Below, one piece after another: positions 43,397 through 51,984 of a stretch of DNA of 64,000 nt. Every line of letters starts with the position of its first letter. Within the stretch, counting starts at the first letter, position 1. Under the pieces are notes generated by a model, which saw only the letters and a program-made list of their open reading frames with translations, did not search any database and was not told the DNA's origin. Source of the DNA: DASRFA01 sp035651755 (lineage in GTDB: Bacteria; Desulfobacterota; Binatia; UBA12015); contig DASRFA010000056.1 in NCBI GenBank assembly GCA_035651755.1, forward strand, positions 62,001-126,000, given 5' to 3'. The translations under genes were made by a program, and so were the position numbers.

Positions 43397-43903
43397 ATGC
43401 AACCACGGTTACGCGAAGCCGAGCGCGCCTCGACTCCCATCCTGCTCGCCGAGGACGATCCCGTGTTGCGCAGGCTGGTCGGCGACACGCTCCGCGGCGA
43501 AGGCCATGAGGTCGTCGAGGCGGCCGACGGCGTGGAGCTGCTCGAGCGCCTCGAAGCGGCGATGGCCGCCGGACAGCGCGGCAATGCGCCGATCTCGCTC
43601 GTGGTCACCGACGTTCGCATGCCCGGCCTCTCCGGCCTCGACGTGCTCTCGATCCTGCGCTGCGGCCACTGGACGACGCCCGTCATCCTGCTGACCGCGT
43701 TTCCCGAGCCCGACGTGCGGCTCGCGGCCGAGGAGCTCGCGGCGACCGCCGTCCTCGAGAAGCCGGTCGACCTCGAGGCGCTGCGCGCGGCCGTGAGGCG
43801 GGCGCTCGGCTCGTCGGGTCCTCGAGCCGGCCGCACGCCTTCGGATCGCGTCACCGCGCCGCGGAGCGTCCGGCGACGCGACGAAGCGGAGAGGTCGCGC
43901 TGA
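43397..43903 (+). CDS. Single-domain response regulator (receiver)
   Basis: The 168-residue protein is a CheY-like receiver with a disordered Arg-rich tail. The phosphorylation site is intact: acidic pair Glu19/Asp20/Asp21 (LLAEDDP), phosphoacceptor Asp72 (VVTDVRMPGLSG), Thr100 (VILLTAF) and Lys122 (VLEKPVD). There is no DNA-binding or enzymatic output domain. The ATG at 43397 is preceded by GGAGAAGGAA. Its stop overlaps the start of the acyltransferase-like gene by one base (TGATG), so the two are translationally coupled. The partner kinase is unknown; the window contains two kinases without a dedicated adjacent receiver. Confidence 0.88.
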   Translation: MQPRLREAERASTPILLAEDDPVLRRLVGDTLRGEGHEVVEAADGVELLERLEAAMAAGQRGNAPISLVVTDVRMPGLSGLDVLSILRCGHWTTPVILLTAFPEPDVRLAAEELAATAVLEKPVDLEALRAAVRRALGSSGPRAGRTPSDRVTAPRSVRRRDEAERSR

Positions 43904-45357
43904 TGGAGGGCGAGCCGGCGGAGACGCCGGACCCGACGCTGCTCTATCTCCAGCGACCCAACGAGCCGCTGGTGGCGGGATGCGTCGCGCAGGTCGACGG
44001 AGCGCTCGACGTCGACGAGCTCGCTCGCCGCATCGCGGAACGCCTCGCGCGCCATCCCCGCTTCGGACAGCGACCGGTCCGCGGCGCCGTCGACGACCGA
44101 CGGCCGGTCTGGGGCGACGATCCTCGCTTCGACGTGCGACGCCACCTGCGGCGCGCGACGGTCGTCCATCGCAGCGACGGACGTCCCGTCCAGGAGCAGG
44201 TCGATCGCTTCCTCGGCGCGCCGCTCGACCCGGAAAGGCCGCTCTGGGACGTGTCCGTCGTCGACGTCGCGCCGGGACGGGGCAGCGTCGTCCTGCTGCG
44301 CGTCCACCAGTGCCTCTGCAACGGAGGCGGAAGCGCTCGGCTCCTCGACGAGCTCCTGCTCGATCCGTCGCCGGTCGGTCGGGCCGAGCATGCCGGTGGG
44401 GCGAACGCCGAGCCGGACGCCGGTCGGGCTCGCCGCTCGGGACGGAGGGCCATCGCGCCGACCGCTGCGACCTGGGCGCGCGACCGGGACGTCGAGCGTC
44501 TGACGGACAGGATCGCATCGCTGCGCGAGCCGACGCGGCGCCCGGCCGTGAGCGACCGTCTGAGCGCGCGCCGCCGGGTCGCGTGGCGGACGTTCGCGCT
44601 ACGGGACGTCGCCGCGATCTGCGACGCTGCCCAATGCAGCGCGGCCGACGTCTTCCTCGCGCTCGCCGCGGGCGCGCTTCGACATTACTTGACGCGCGGC
44701 TGGACGACGCTCGAGGACTCGGCGATCGGCGTCGTGCTGCCGCTTCCCGCCGACGCGGGCGCGACGGCGCACGCGCTCGCCCCGTCGCCGATCTGTCCGA
44801 CGCTGCCGCTCGGGATCGCCGATCCGGATGCGCGCTTGAACGCGATCGCGCGCGAGACGCGCCGGCTCGCCGACCCGAAGGCCGCCGGCGCGAGCGCGCT
44901 CCCCGGCGGTGCGCGCCGCATGGTGGCGCTCGCGCTGCAGGAGGTGTGCAGCCGCGTGCGCCCCGACCCCGCGCTCTTCGACGCGACGCCCCGAGCGCTC
45001 GACGGCCGCGGCGCGACGCGCTCGCTGCTCGGCCGGCGTGTCGACGCGCTCCTGTCGATCGCGCCGCTCCTCCACGAGATGGCGATCGGCTTCGCCTTCA
45101 CCTGCTACGCCGACTGCGCGTCCGTGTCCGCCATCGTCGACGCGCAGCTCGTGCCCGACCCCGAGATCCTCGAGGGCGCCTTGGCAACCGCCTTCCGCGA
45201 GCTCTGCACGGTCGGCCAGGCCCCTCCGCTCGCCGCCCTCGCGACCACCCGCCCCGCCCGCGTCCGCCCCGGCCTCGACATCCCGTCGCTCCGCAGCTCC
45301 TCCGCCGCGCTCGCCTCCCTGACCCGCGCCTCGCGCCGCCGTCGCGAAGGCTCGTGA
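43903..45357 (+). CDS. WS/DGAT-like acyltransferase with degenerate active-site motif
   Basis: The 484-residue protein has the wax-ester synthase/diacylglycerol acyltransferase (condensation-like) architecture. An N-terminal domain carries the family PLDPERPLWDVSVVD segment (residues ~107-121), and a C-terminal half contains ALAAGALRHYL and a closing DAQLVPDPEILEGAL region. The catalytic HHxxxDG motif is altered: it reads His135-Gln136-Cys-Leu-Cys-Asn140-Gly141 (RVHQCLCNGGG). The second His, which normally acts as base, is Gln, and the Asp is Asn. It may therefore be inactive or have another chemistry. It overlaps the receiver gene by one base. The C-terminal tail is Arg/Ser-rich. Fold assignment is good; function is open. 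Confidence 0.72.
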   Translation: MEGEPAETPDPTLLYLQRPNEPLVAGCVAQVDGALDVDELARRIAERLARHPRFGQRPVRGAVDDRRPVWGDDPRFDVRRHLRRATVVHRSDGRPVQEQVDRFLGAPLDPERPLWDVSVVDVAPGRGSVVLLRVHQCLCNGGGSARLLDELLLDPSPVGRAEHAGGANAEPDAGRARRSGRRAIAPTAATWARDRDVERLTDRIASLREPTRRPAVSDRLSARRRVAWRTFALRDVAAICDAAQCSAADVFLALAAGALRHYLTRGWTTLEDSAIGVVLPLPADAGATAHALAPSPICPTLPLGIADPDARLNAIARETRRLADPKAAGASALPGGARRMVALALQEVCSRVRPDPALFDATPRALDGRGATRSLLGRRVDALLSIAPLLHEMAIGFAFTCYADCASVSAIVDAQLVPDPEILEGALATAFRELCTVGQAPPLAALATTRPARVRPGLDIPSLRSSSAALASLTRASRRRREGS

Positions 45358-45394
45358 CCGATCCGCCGCCCGACGGCGCTCGCGTGACCTTCGA

Positions 45395-46756
45395 TCAGGC
45401 GCGCGAGCCGCCGCCGTACCGCTTCAGCATCCGGTGCAACGAGCGGCGATCGATGCCCAGCACCGTCGCGGCGCGGCTCACGTTGCCGGCGTTCTCCTCG
45501 AGCACGGCCAGCACGTAGCGCCGGGTCATCTCGCGCAGCGTCGGGCGGTCGCCCGCGAGCACGGCGTCGCCCGGTGCGGCACCGGGAGGTCCGTCCGGGG
45601 GCGGGTCTCCGACCAGCGCCGCGAAGTCGTCGGTGGTGAGCACCTCGTGCCGCGCGAGGACGACGGCGCGCTCGACGACGTGTGACAGCTCGCGGACGTT
45701 GCCGGGCCACCCGTGGCCGGCGAGCGCGGCGAGCGCGCCCTGCGACACGCCGATCACGGGCCTTCCGGTCTCGGCGGCCGCGCGGCGGACGAAGTGCTCG
45801 ACGAGGAGCGGGATGTCGTCGCGCCGCTCGCGCAGCGGCGGGAGCGCGATCGTGACGACCTGCAGACGGTAGTAGAGGTCTTCGCGGAATCGGCCGGCGG
45901 CGACGGCGGCCGCGAGGTCGCGATGCGTGGCGGCGATGACGCGCACGTCGACCGGCCGCCAGCGCGTGCCGCCGACCGGCCGCACCTCGCGCTCCTGGAG
46001 CACGCGCAGGAGGCGCGCCTGCATCGCCGGCGAGACGTCGCCGATCTCGTCGAGGAAGATCGTGCCGCCGTCCGCCTCCGCGAACAGCCCCGGCGAGTCC
46101 CCGACGGCGCCGGTGAAGGCGCCCCGGACGTGGCCGAAGAGCTCGCTCTCGAGGAGCGTCTCGCTGAGCGCGGCGCAGTCGACCGCGAGGAAGCGGCGGT
46201 TGTGGCGCGGGCTGTGGCGGTGGATCGCGCGCGCCACCACCTCCTTCCCGGTGCCGGTCTCGCCCAGGATGAGGACCGACGCCGAGGTCGGCGCGACGCG
46301 CGCGACCGCCTTGTAGATCTCCACCATCGCCGGCGTCCGCCCGACGACGCCGTCGAGCGCGGGCGCGCTCGAGGGGAGATCGGCGGCGGGCTCGCGCCGC
46401 CGATCGAGGACGCGGCGAACCGTCCCGCGGATCTCGTCGACGTTCATCGGCTTGCTGACGTAGTCGACGGCGCCGAAGTCGATCGCCCGCACGGCGGTAT
46501 CGATCGATCCGAACGCGGTCATGACGATCACCGGCAGATCGGGGTTGCGATCGCGGAGCCTCCGGAGCAGCGTGATGCCGTCCATCTCGGGCATCTGGAC
46601 GTCGATGATCGCGAGGTCGACGCCGTCGCGCCCGGCGTTGTCGAGCGCCGTGCGCGGATCCGTCTCGCCCACGACGACCGTCTGCTCGTCGCGCAGGACG
46701 TCGGCGAGCAGCTCGCACGTGACGGCGTCGTCGTCGACGACGAGGATCCGGTTCAT
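45395..46756 (-). CDS. NtrC-type sigma-54 response regulator
   Basis: The 453-residue activator has a receiver domain (Asp52 in IIDVQMPEMDG, Lys102 in YVSKPMN) and a central AAA+ domain with Walker A GETGTGKE, the sigma-54-contacting GAFTGA loop intact, and Walker B IFLDEIGD. A C-terminal Fis-type helix-turn-helix follows (NVSRAATVLGIDRRSLHRML). It should drive sigma-54 promoters when phosphorylated by the kinase just upstream; its ATG at 46756 overlaps the kinase stop as ATGA. The target promoter is unknown. It is convergent with the acyltransferase-like gene, with a 37-base gap. Confidence 0.94.
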   Translation of the reverse strand: MNRILVVDDDAVTCELLADVLRDEQTVVVGETDPRTALDNAGRDGVDLAIIDVQMPEMDGITLLRRLRDRNPDLPVIVMTAFGSIDTAVRAIDFGAVDYVSKPMNVDEIRGTVRRVLDRRREPAADLPSSAPALDGVVGRTPAMVEIYKAVARVAPTSASVLILGETGTGKEVVARAIHRHSPRHNRRFLAVDCAALSETLLESELFGHVRGAFTGAVGDSPGLFAEADGGTIFLDEIGDVSPAMQARLLRVLQEREVRPVGGTRWRPVDVRVIAATHRDLAAAVAAGRFREDLYYRLQVVTIALPPLRERRDDIPLLVEHFVRRAAAETGRPVIGVSQGALAALAGHGWPGNVRELSHVVERAVVLARHEVLTTDDFAALVGDPPPDGPPGAAPGDAVLAGDRPTLREMTRRYVLAVLEENAGNVSRAATVLGIDRRSLHRMLKRYGGGSRA

Positions 46757-48273
46757 GCCCCGTCCGCCGGCAGCAGCACGCGGAACGTCGTCCCGTGCCC
46801 GGGCCGGCTGTCGACCGCGATGTGGCCGTTGTGCGCCTGCACGATGCGATCCACGATCGCGAGGCCGAGCCCGGTTCCCGCGCCGGGCGATTTCGTCGTG
46901 TAGAACGGCTCGAAGATGTGCGGCAGCCGCTCGCTGTCGATCCCGGGGCCGTCGTCGGCGACCGCGATCTCGATCGTGCGAGCGCCCTGCTGGGCGGAGA
47001 CGTCGCGCGCGCGCACCGTGATCGTGCCGTGCGCGTCGACGGCGTCGATCGCGTTCGTGATGAGGTTGACGAGCGCCTGGCGGAGTCCGACGGCATCGCC
47101 GGCGATGGCCGGGACGCCGGCGGGCACGTCGGCGCGCGCCTGAACGGCGCGCGCCGCGAGACGGCCGTCGACCATCTCGAGCGCCTCGGCGACGAGCGCC
47201 GGCACCGACACCGGCGCCGGGCGCGCCGGCCCCTGGCGGGTGCGGTCGAGCAGGTTGCGGATCGTCTCGATCATGCGGCGGACCTGCGACTCGAGGATCT
47301 CGAGCTTGGCCGCGTGCTCGGGCGCGAGGCGCGCGCGGCGAAGGAGCTGCGTGTAGCCGAGGACGGCGTTGAGCGGGGTCCCGAGGTCGTGCGCGAGGGT
47401 CGCGGCCATCTGCCCGAGGGCGGCGAAGCGCTCGCTGCGGGCGGCGTCGAGCTGCGCCTGGCGGAGCCGCTCGTTCGCGTCGACCAGCTCGCGGTTCCGC
47501 GACGAGAGGTCGGCCGTCGCCTGGCGAACGCGCGCCTGGAGGCCGACCGTCAGCTCCTCGATCCGCTCCAGCATCCGATTGAAGGTGCGCGCCAAGTCGT
47601 CGAACTCCTCGCTCCTCTGCGCCGGGACGCGCGCGCCGAGGACGCCGGCCTCGGCCTTCCGCATCCCGGAGATCAGCGCGGCGACCGGCCGGTGGACGCG
47701 CCGCCGGAAGTAGAAGCCGAGCAGGAGAGAGACCAGGAAGACCGACAGCGCGAGCATCGCCACGTCGACCTGCCGGAGCCGGCGGTCGAGCGCCGACGCC
47801 GGCGCGAGCGAGAGGTCGGTCTGGACCGCGCCGACGGGCTGGCCGTTCCGCAGGATCGGGACGTCGAGGCGACGTCGCGCGGCGCCGTCGACCTGGGGCA
47901 GCATGGCATCCGCCCGCCTGCCCTCGCGAGCGACCGCCGCGAGCGGCCCGTCCGGCGACGCGCCCGCGAGCCCCGACGGATCGCGCGTGCTGACGAGCGT
48001 GTGGGCGACGTCGCCGTCGAACCCGAAGACGTCGACCGCGAGGATCTCGCGGTGGTTGCCGATCAGCGCTCCGAGGACGGTCGCGAGCCTCGCCCAGTCG
48101 CCGCCGTCCCAGAACGAGTCGACGATCCGGGCCGCGAGCAGGCCGCGCTCGTTCAGATCCTCGTCGACGAGCGCGTTCGAGAGGGTGGCGTCGAGCCACT
48201 GGGTGAGGGCGAGCACGACGGTGACCGTCGCGACGACGATGACGATCACCTCGAGCCGGAGACTCCTGCGCAC
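46753..48273 (-). CDS. Sensor histidine kinase with periplasmic sensor and HAMP
   Basis: The 506-residue kinase starts with GTG at 48273, preceded by GAGAGGA. Helix 1 (LEVIVIVVATVTVVLALTQW), a periplasmic sensor of ~150 residues, helix 2 (VAMLALSVFLVSLLLGFYF) and a HAMP linker are followed by HisKA (ATLAHDLGTPLNAVLGYTQL) and HATPase (VNLITNAIDAVD, DDGPGIDSERL, GTGLGLAIVDRIVQAHNG). The layout is like ZraS/AtoS-type kinases that pair with NtrC-type regulators. It forms a translationally coupled two-gene unit with the sigma-54 response regulator. Ligand unknown. Confidence 0.92.
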   Translation of the reverse strand: MRRSLRLEVIVIVVATVTVVLALTQWLDATLSNALVDEDLNERGLLAARIVDSFWDGGDWARLATVLGALIGNHREILAVDVFGFDGDVAHTLVSTRDPSGLAGASPDGPLAAVAREGRRADAMLPQVDGAARRRLDVPILRNGQPVGAVQTDLSLAPASALDRRLRQVDVAMLALSVFLVSLLLGFYFRRRVHRPVAALISGMRKAEAGVLGARVPAQRSEEFDDLARTFNRMLERIEELTVGLQARVRQATADLSSRNRELVDANERLRQAQLDAARSERFAALGQMAATLAHDLGTPLNAVLGYTQLLRRARLAPEHAAKLEILESQVRRMIETIRNLLDRTRQGPARPAPVSVPALVAEALEMVDGRLAARAVQARADVPAGVPAIAGDAVGLRQALVNLITNAIDAVDAHGTITVRARDVSAQQGARTIEIAVADDGPGIDSERLPHIFEPFYTTKSPGAGTGLGLAIVDRIVQAHNGHIAVDSRPGHGTTFRVLLPADGA

Positions 48274-48374
48274 CGGGTTCCTCTCGGCCGTTCGACCGGC
48301 CGAAGGCCCGGAAGATTCACCGCCGCCCGCGGCGGGGGGGGGCCGGCCGCCCGGGAAGGCCTTCGAGAGGGGTG

Positions 48375-49433
48375 CTATTCCGCGGACTTCCCGCGATTGC
48401 TGAAGCGGGCGTTCCCGAGCCCCGTGCCGATCGTGAGGACGCCCCACCGCGTCACGTCCTGCATGAACGGCAGCTCGCTCAGGCCCTGCACGACCGCGTC
48501 GTTGTGCATCAGGACCGCGGTCGGGTGGTCGCCGATCGACGGCATCGCCTCGCGGATGGAATGCGGAAGGTTGAAGCGGCTGCTCTCCCAGTTCCCGGGA
48601 AGGTTCTGGGCGCCGCGCTCGATCGCGCCGCTGTGGTCGATCTTGCCCGGACAGCCGATCCCCACGAACGGCGCGAGCTCGAGCCCCTCCTTCCCGGCGC
48701 GGCGCACGAGCGACTTCAGCATCTCGACGAGGCGCTCCACCGCCTCGTCGCGCTTGGGGTTCTCGTCGCCGTGACGCCAGAGATCGGACTTCCAGACCGA
48801 CGCGCGCGACAGGTCCGGCGCCTTCTTGGCGTTCAGCTGCACGACCCCGGCGCGAATGTTCGTCCCGCCGATGTCGACCGCGAGGATGCTGTCGTGCCCG
48901 GAGAAGATCCACGACGGCGCGAGGTGCACGGCGCCGATCAGGCCGGCCTCGTCGGGATGGTTCCGGATCGGGCGGATGTCGACGTCGATGCCGTCGCCTT
49001 TCAGGATGACGCTCGCGCGACCGATCGCGAGCTCGCCGATCCGGCCGAAGCGAAACCCGCCTCCCACGGCGATGCGCTCCGTGTCGCGCCACGCCTTGAG
49101 CCGCATGAAGCGGCTGACGACACCCGCGAACTCCTGAGCGAAATCCTCGATCGCCCCGTGCACGACGCCGGCCGCCTCCGGCTCGCCCTTCGTGAGGATC
49201 GCCTCGAGGGTCTTCTTTCCGATCTCCTCGCTCGCCATGTCGCCGAAGGGATCGGCGTCGAGCTTGCGCAGCGGCTCGCGCCACTTCTCCAGGATCGCGC
49301 CGAACGCGCCCTTGCTCGCGCGGTCGCCGACGAACCCGTTCTCGTCCTTGACCTCGAGGTTGTAGCTGTCGACGTCGACCGCCGGCAGGTGCTCGGCGCC
49401 GTGCGCCCCGAGCGGCGGCTGGGTCCCCGGCAT
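48375..49433 (-). CDS. ROK-like sugar kinase homologue with circularly permuted halves
   Basis: The 352-residue protein has all the pieces of a ROK/glucokinase fold, but in swapped order. Residues ~70-172 match the part that ROK proteins carry at their C-terminus: the helix DFAQEFAGVVSRFM, the adenosine-region IAVGGGF and the closing DEAGLIGAVHLAP. Residues ~183-343 then match the ROK N-terminal half: phosphate-1 loop ILAVDIGGTNIRAGVV, VGIGCPGKID, active-site NDA (311-313, HNDAVVQGLSE), and phosphate-2 loop TIGTGLGNARF just before the end. The ROK zinc motif (CxCGxxGC) is absent. The ATG at 49433 was chosen for SD spacing; the ATG at 49442 sits too close to AGGAGG. Substrate unknown; kinase activity is inferred. 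Confidence 0.78.
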   Translation of the reverse strand: MPGTQPPLGAHGAEHLPAVDVDSYNLEVKDENGFVGDRASKGAFGAILEKWREPLRKLDADPFGDMASEEIGKKTLEAILTKGEPEAAGVVHGAIEDFAQEFAGVVSRFMRLKAWRDTERIAVGGGFRFGRIGELAIGRASVILKGDGIDVDIRPIRNHPDEAGLIGAVHLAPSWIFSGHDSILAVDIGGTNIRAGVVQLNAKKAPDLSRASVWKSDLWRHGDENPKRDEAVERLVEMLKSLVRRAGKEGLELAPFVGIGCPGKIDHSGAIERGAQNLPGNWESSRFNLPHSIREAMPSIGDHPTAVLMHNDAVVQGLSELPFMQDVTRWGVLTIGTGLGNARFSNRGKSAE

Positions 49434-49663
49434 GTTCGACATCCCTCCTGGTTCGGCGCACGGATCCCCTCCGCCTCCGGAGACGGATCCCTCTCTTTGC
49501 CACCTTATACCGGGCGGCCGGATTCCCCATGCCGGCGCGGCCCCGTCGCGGCGCGCGGCCGCGCTCGCCGTTGATGTCGGGCGCGGTCGCGTCTACAAGC
49601 GGTCGATCGACCGACCGCCGCCGCACGCATCCGCGCTCGACGGGCGGCGGACCATCCCAACGC

Positions 49664-51808
49664 ATGGCGACGACGAGAACGAGCGCTCGGAGGCCGCTGA
49701 CGCGCGTCCAGGACGTGCCGCGGCGCGCGACCGGCGGCTACCGGGTCGGGATCGACGTCGGCGGCACGTTCACCGACCTCGTGCTCGTCCGCCCCGACCG
49801 CTCGATCCACGTCGACAAGACCGCGACCACGCTCCACGACCAGAGCGAGGGCGTGATGAACGGCCTCGCGCGGCTCGCGGCCCACGAGCGGCTCGCTCTG
49901 CGAGAGTTCCTCGCGGCGACCGAGCGCATCGTTCACGGCACCACCACCGCCGACAACACGATGATCCAGATGAACGGCGCGGTGACGGGCCTCCTGACGA
50001 GCGAGGGCCACCGCGACGAGATCGAGCTCCGCCGCGGCTACAAGGAGAACATCTGGGACCCGTCGTACCCGCCGCCGCCCGCGATCTGCCCGCGCCGGCG
50101 TCGCATCGGCGTGCCGGAACGCCTCGACTTCGAGGGCAACGTGGTGACGCCGCTCGACGAGGAAGCGGTGCGCGCCGCGCTCCGCCGGCTCCGGCTGCAG
50201 GGCGTCGAGTCGCTCGCGATCGTCTTCCTCTTCTCCTTCGTGAACCCGGCGCACGAGCGCCGCGCGCGCGAGATCGCGGCCGAGGAGATTCCGGGCGTCG
50301 ACGTGTCGCTCTCGTGCGAGGTGATGCCGCAGGCGCCCGAGTTCGAGCGCACGTCGACGACGCTCGTGAACGCGTACGTCGCGCCCAAGATCAAGCGCTA
50401 TCTCCGGAACCTCGAGACGCGTCTGCGCGAGGCCGGCTACGCGCGCGACCTCCTCCTCATGCAGTCGAACGGCGGCCTCATGACCGCGTCGTACGTCGCG
50501 GACAAGGCGGTCACCGTGCTCGGCTCCGGGCCTGCCGGCGGCGTCGTCGGAGCGTGCCACGTGACGCGCGCGACCGGCGCACGGGACTTCATCTCGGTCG
50601 ACATGGGCGGCACGAGCTACGACGTCTGCCTCGTCCGCGGCGGCAAGCCCGAGGTCACGTCGTCGTGGAACTGGCACCACCGCTATCTGATCGGGCTTCC
50701 GATGGTGAACGTGCAGTCGGTCGGCGCGGGCGGCGGGTCGATCGCGAGCGTCGTCGAGGGGGCGCTGCACGTCGGGCCGCAGTCGGCGGGCGCGCAGCCG
50801 GGACCGATCTGCTACGGGCGCGGCGGCACGCGCGCGACCGTCACCGACGCCAACCTCGTGCTCGGGTACTTGAACCCGGACTACTTCTACGGCGGCGAGC
50901 TCAAGCTCGACGTCGAGTCGGTCGTGCGCGCGATCGACGAGCAGGTCCGCCGGCCGCTCGGGCTCGCGACGGTGGAGGAGGCCGCGTACGGCATCTTCCG
51001 CATGGTCAACGCGAACATGGCGAACGCGATCCGGCGCGTGTCCGCGACCCGCGGCGTCGACCCGCGCGAGCTGCCGCTGGTCGCGTTCGGCGGCAACGGA
51101 GCGGTGCACGCCGGAATGCAGGCCGCCGAGATCGGCTGCCCGGAGGTGCTCGTCCCGAAGACGGCGCCGACCTTCTCGGCGCTCGGCCTCCTCCTGACCG
51201 ATCCCGTCGTGATCGAGCTGCGCTCGTACATCGCGCCGGCCGACGAGGCCGATCTCGAGCGCATCGCGCACCTCTATGCCGAGATGCGGGACTCGGCGCT
51301 CGCCTCGCTCGCGCGCGGCGGCTTCCGGGGGCGCGAGGTGCGCCACCAGCGGGTCGCGTACATGTGCTACCCGGGCCAGACCTTCGACATGCCCGTTCCG
51401 GTCGCGGGTGAGGACGCGCGCTTCTCCCGCCGCGACCTCGAGCGCGCGATCCACGACTTCCACTCGCTGCACGAGGAGCTCCACACCTACGCGTCGCGCG
51501 ACCAGATGCCGATCGTCCGCGGGGTGGGCCTCTCGGCGACGGCGATCACGACCAAGCCCGAGCTTCCGCGCACGCCGTCGTCGCGCCGCGATCCTCGCGC
51601 CGCGCTCAAAGGGCGGCGCCGGGCGTACTTCGAGGGCCGCTGGGTTTCGACCCCGGTCTACGACGGCGTCAAGCTGCACGCTCGCCAGACCGTGGTCGGA
51701 CCCGCGATCGTCGAGGAGCCGTTCACGACGCTCGTCGTGTATCCCGGCCAGCGCGCGACGCTGGATCCGATGGGCAACTACCACCTCACGGTGCGACGCA
51801 TCGTTTGA
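49664..51808 (+). CDS. Hydantoinase/oxoprolinase family protein (HyuA-like)
   Basis: The 714-residue ATP-dependent amidohydrolase subunit starts a few residues before the actin-like phosphate loop GYRVGIDVGGTFTDLVLV. It contains HGTTTADNTMIQ, the second ATPase segment FISVDMGGTSYDV, the glycine-rich VQSVGAGGGSIASV, and NANMANAIRRVSATRGVDPR, all typical of HyuA/N-methylhydantoinase A and acetone/acetophenone carboxylase relatives. The length fits. HyuB, its usual partner, is not adjacent: the next gene is mgtE. It may act with a distant partner or on its own. The ATG at 49664 is the first good start; longer in-frame sequence upstream is Arg/Pro-rich and unsupported. Confidence 0.9.
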   Translation: MATTRTSARRPLTRVQDVPRRATGGYRVGIDVGGTFTDLVLVRPDRSIHVDKTATTLHDQSEGVMNGLARLAAHERLALREFLAATERIVHGTTTADNTMIQMNGAVTGLLTSEGHRDEIELRRGYKENIWDPSYPPPPAICPRRRRIGVPERLDFEGNVVTPLDEEAVRAALRRLRLQGVESLAIVFLFSFVNPAHERRAREIAAEEIPGVDVSLSCEVMPQAPEFERTSTTLVNAYVAPKIKRYLRNLETRLREAGYARDLLLMQSNGGLMTASYVADKAVTVLGSGPAGGVVGACHVTRATGARDFISVDMGGTSYDVCLVRGGKPEVTSSWNWHHRYLIGLPMVNVQSVGAGGGSIASVVEGALHVGPQSAGAQPGPICYGRGGTRATVTDANLVLGYLNPDYFYGGELKLDVESVVRAIDEQVRRPLGLATVEEAAYGIFRMVNANMANAIRRVSATRGVDPRELPLVAFGGNGAVHAGMQAAEIGCPEVLVPKTAPTFSALGLLLTDPVVIELRSYIAPADEADLERIAHLYAEMRDSALASLARGGFRGREVRHQRVAYMCYPGQTFDMPVPVAGEDARFSRRDLERAIHDFHSLHEELHTYASRDQMPIVRGVGLSATAITTKPELPRTPSSRRDPRAALKGRRRAYFEGRWVSTPVYDGVKLHARQTVVGPAIVEEPFTTLVVYPGQRATLDPMGNYHLTVRRIV

Positions 51809-51984
51809 ACGAGGGGATCCGGCCCAGGTCGCTCTGCTTGCCGAACCGTCGTTCCGAGCTACGGTCGTAGCGGCGCCGAGCGCCGGCCGCGCAGCTCGAG
51901 CGGGCGGTCGACGTCTCGGCGTCTCGCCGCGGAGTGCGGTCGGTCCGCGGAAATGGGCGCCCCGGTACAGCCGAGAAGGGCACG

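Noticed and set aside
48334..48342. Run of nine G residues after a CCGCC/GGCGG dyad, considered as a phase-variable tract.
   Set aside because: It lies between the kinase start and the ROK-like gene end, outside coding sequence, and is not placed to act on either start codon as a slippage switch.
51809..51984. Leader of mgtE, searched by eye for a magnesium-responsive riboswitch.
   Set aside because: I saw no recognisable conserved core or terminator stem; a covariance-model scan for M-box and ykkC-type elements would be needed to exclude one.
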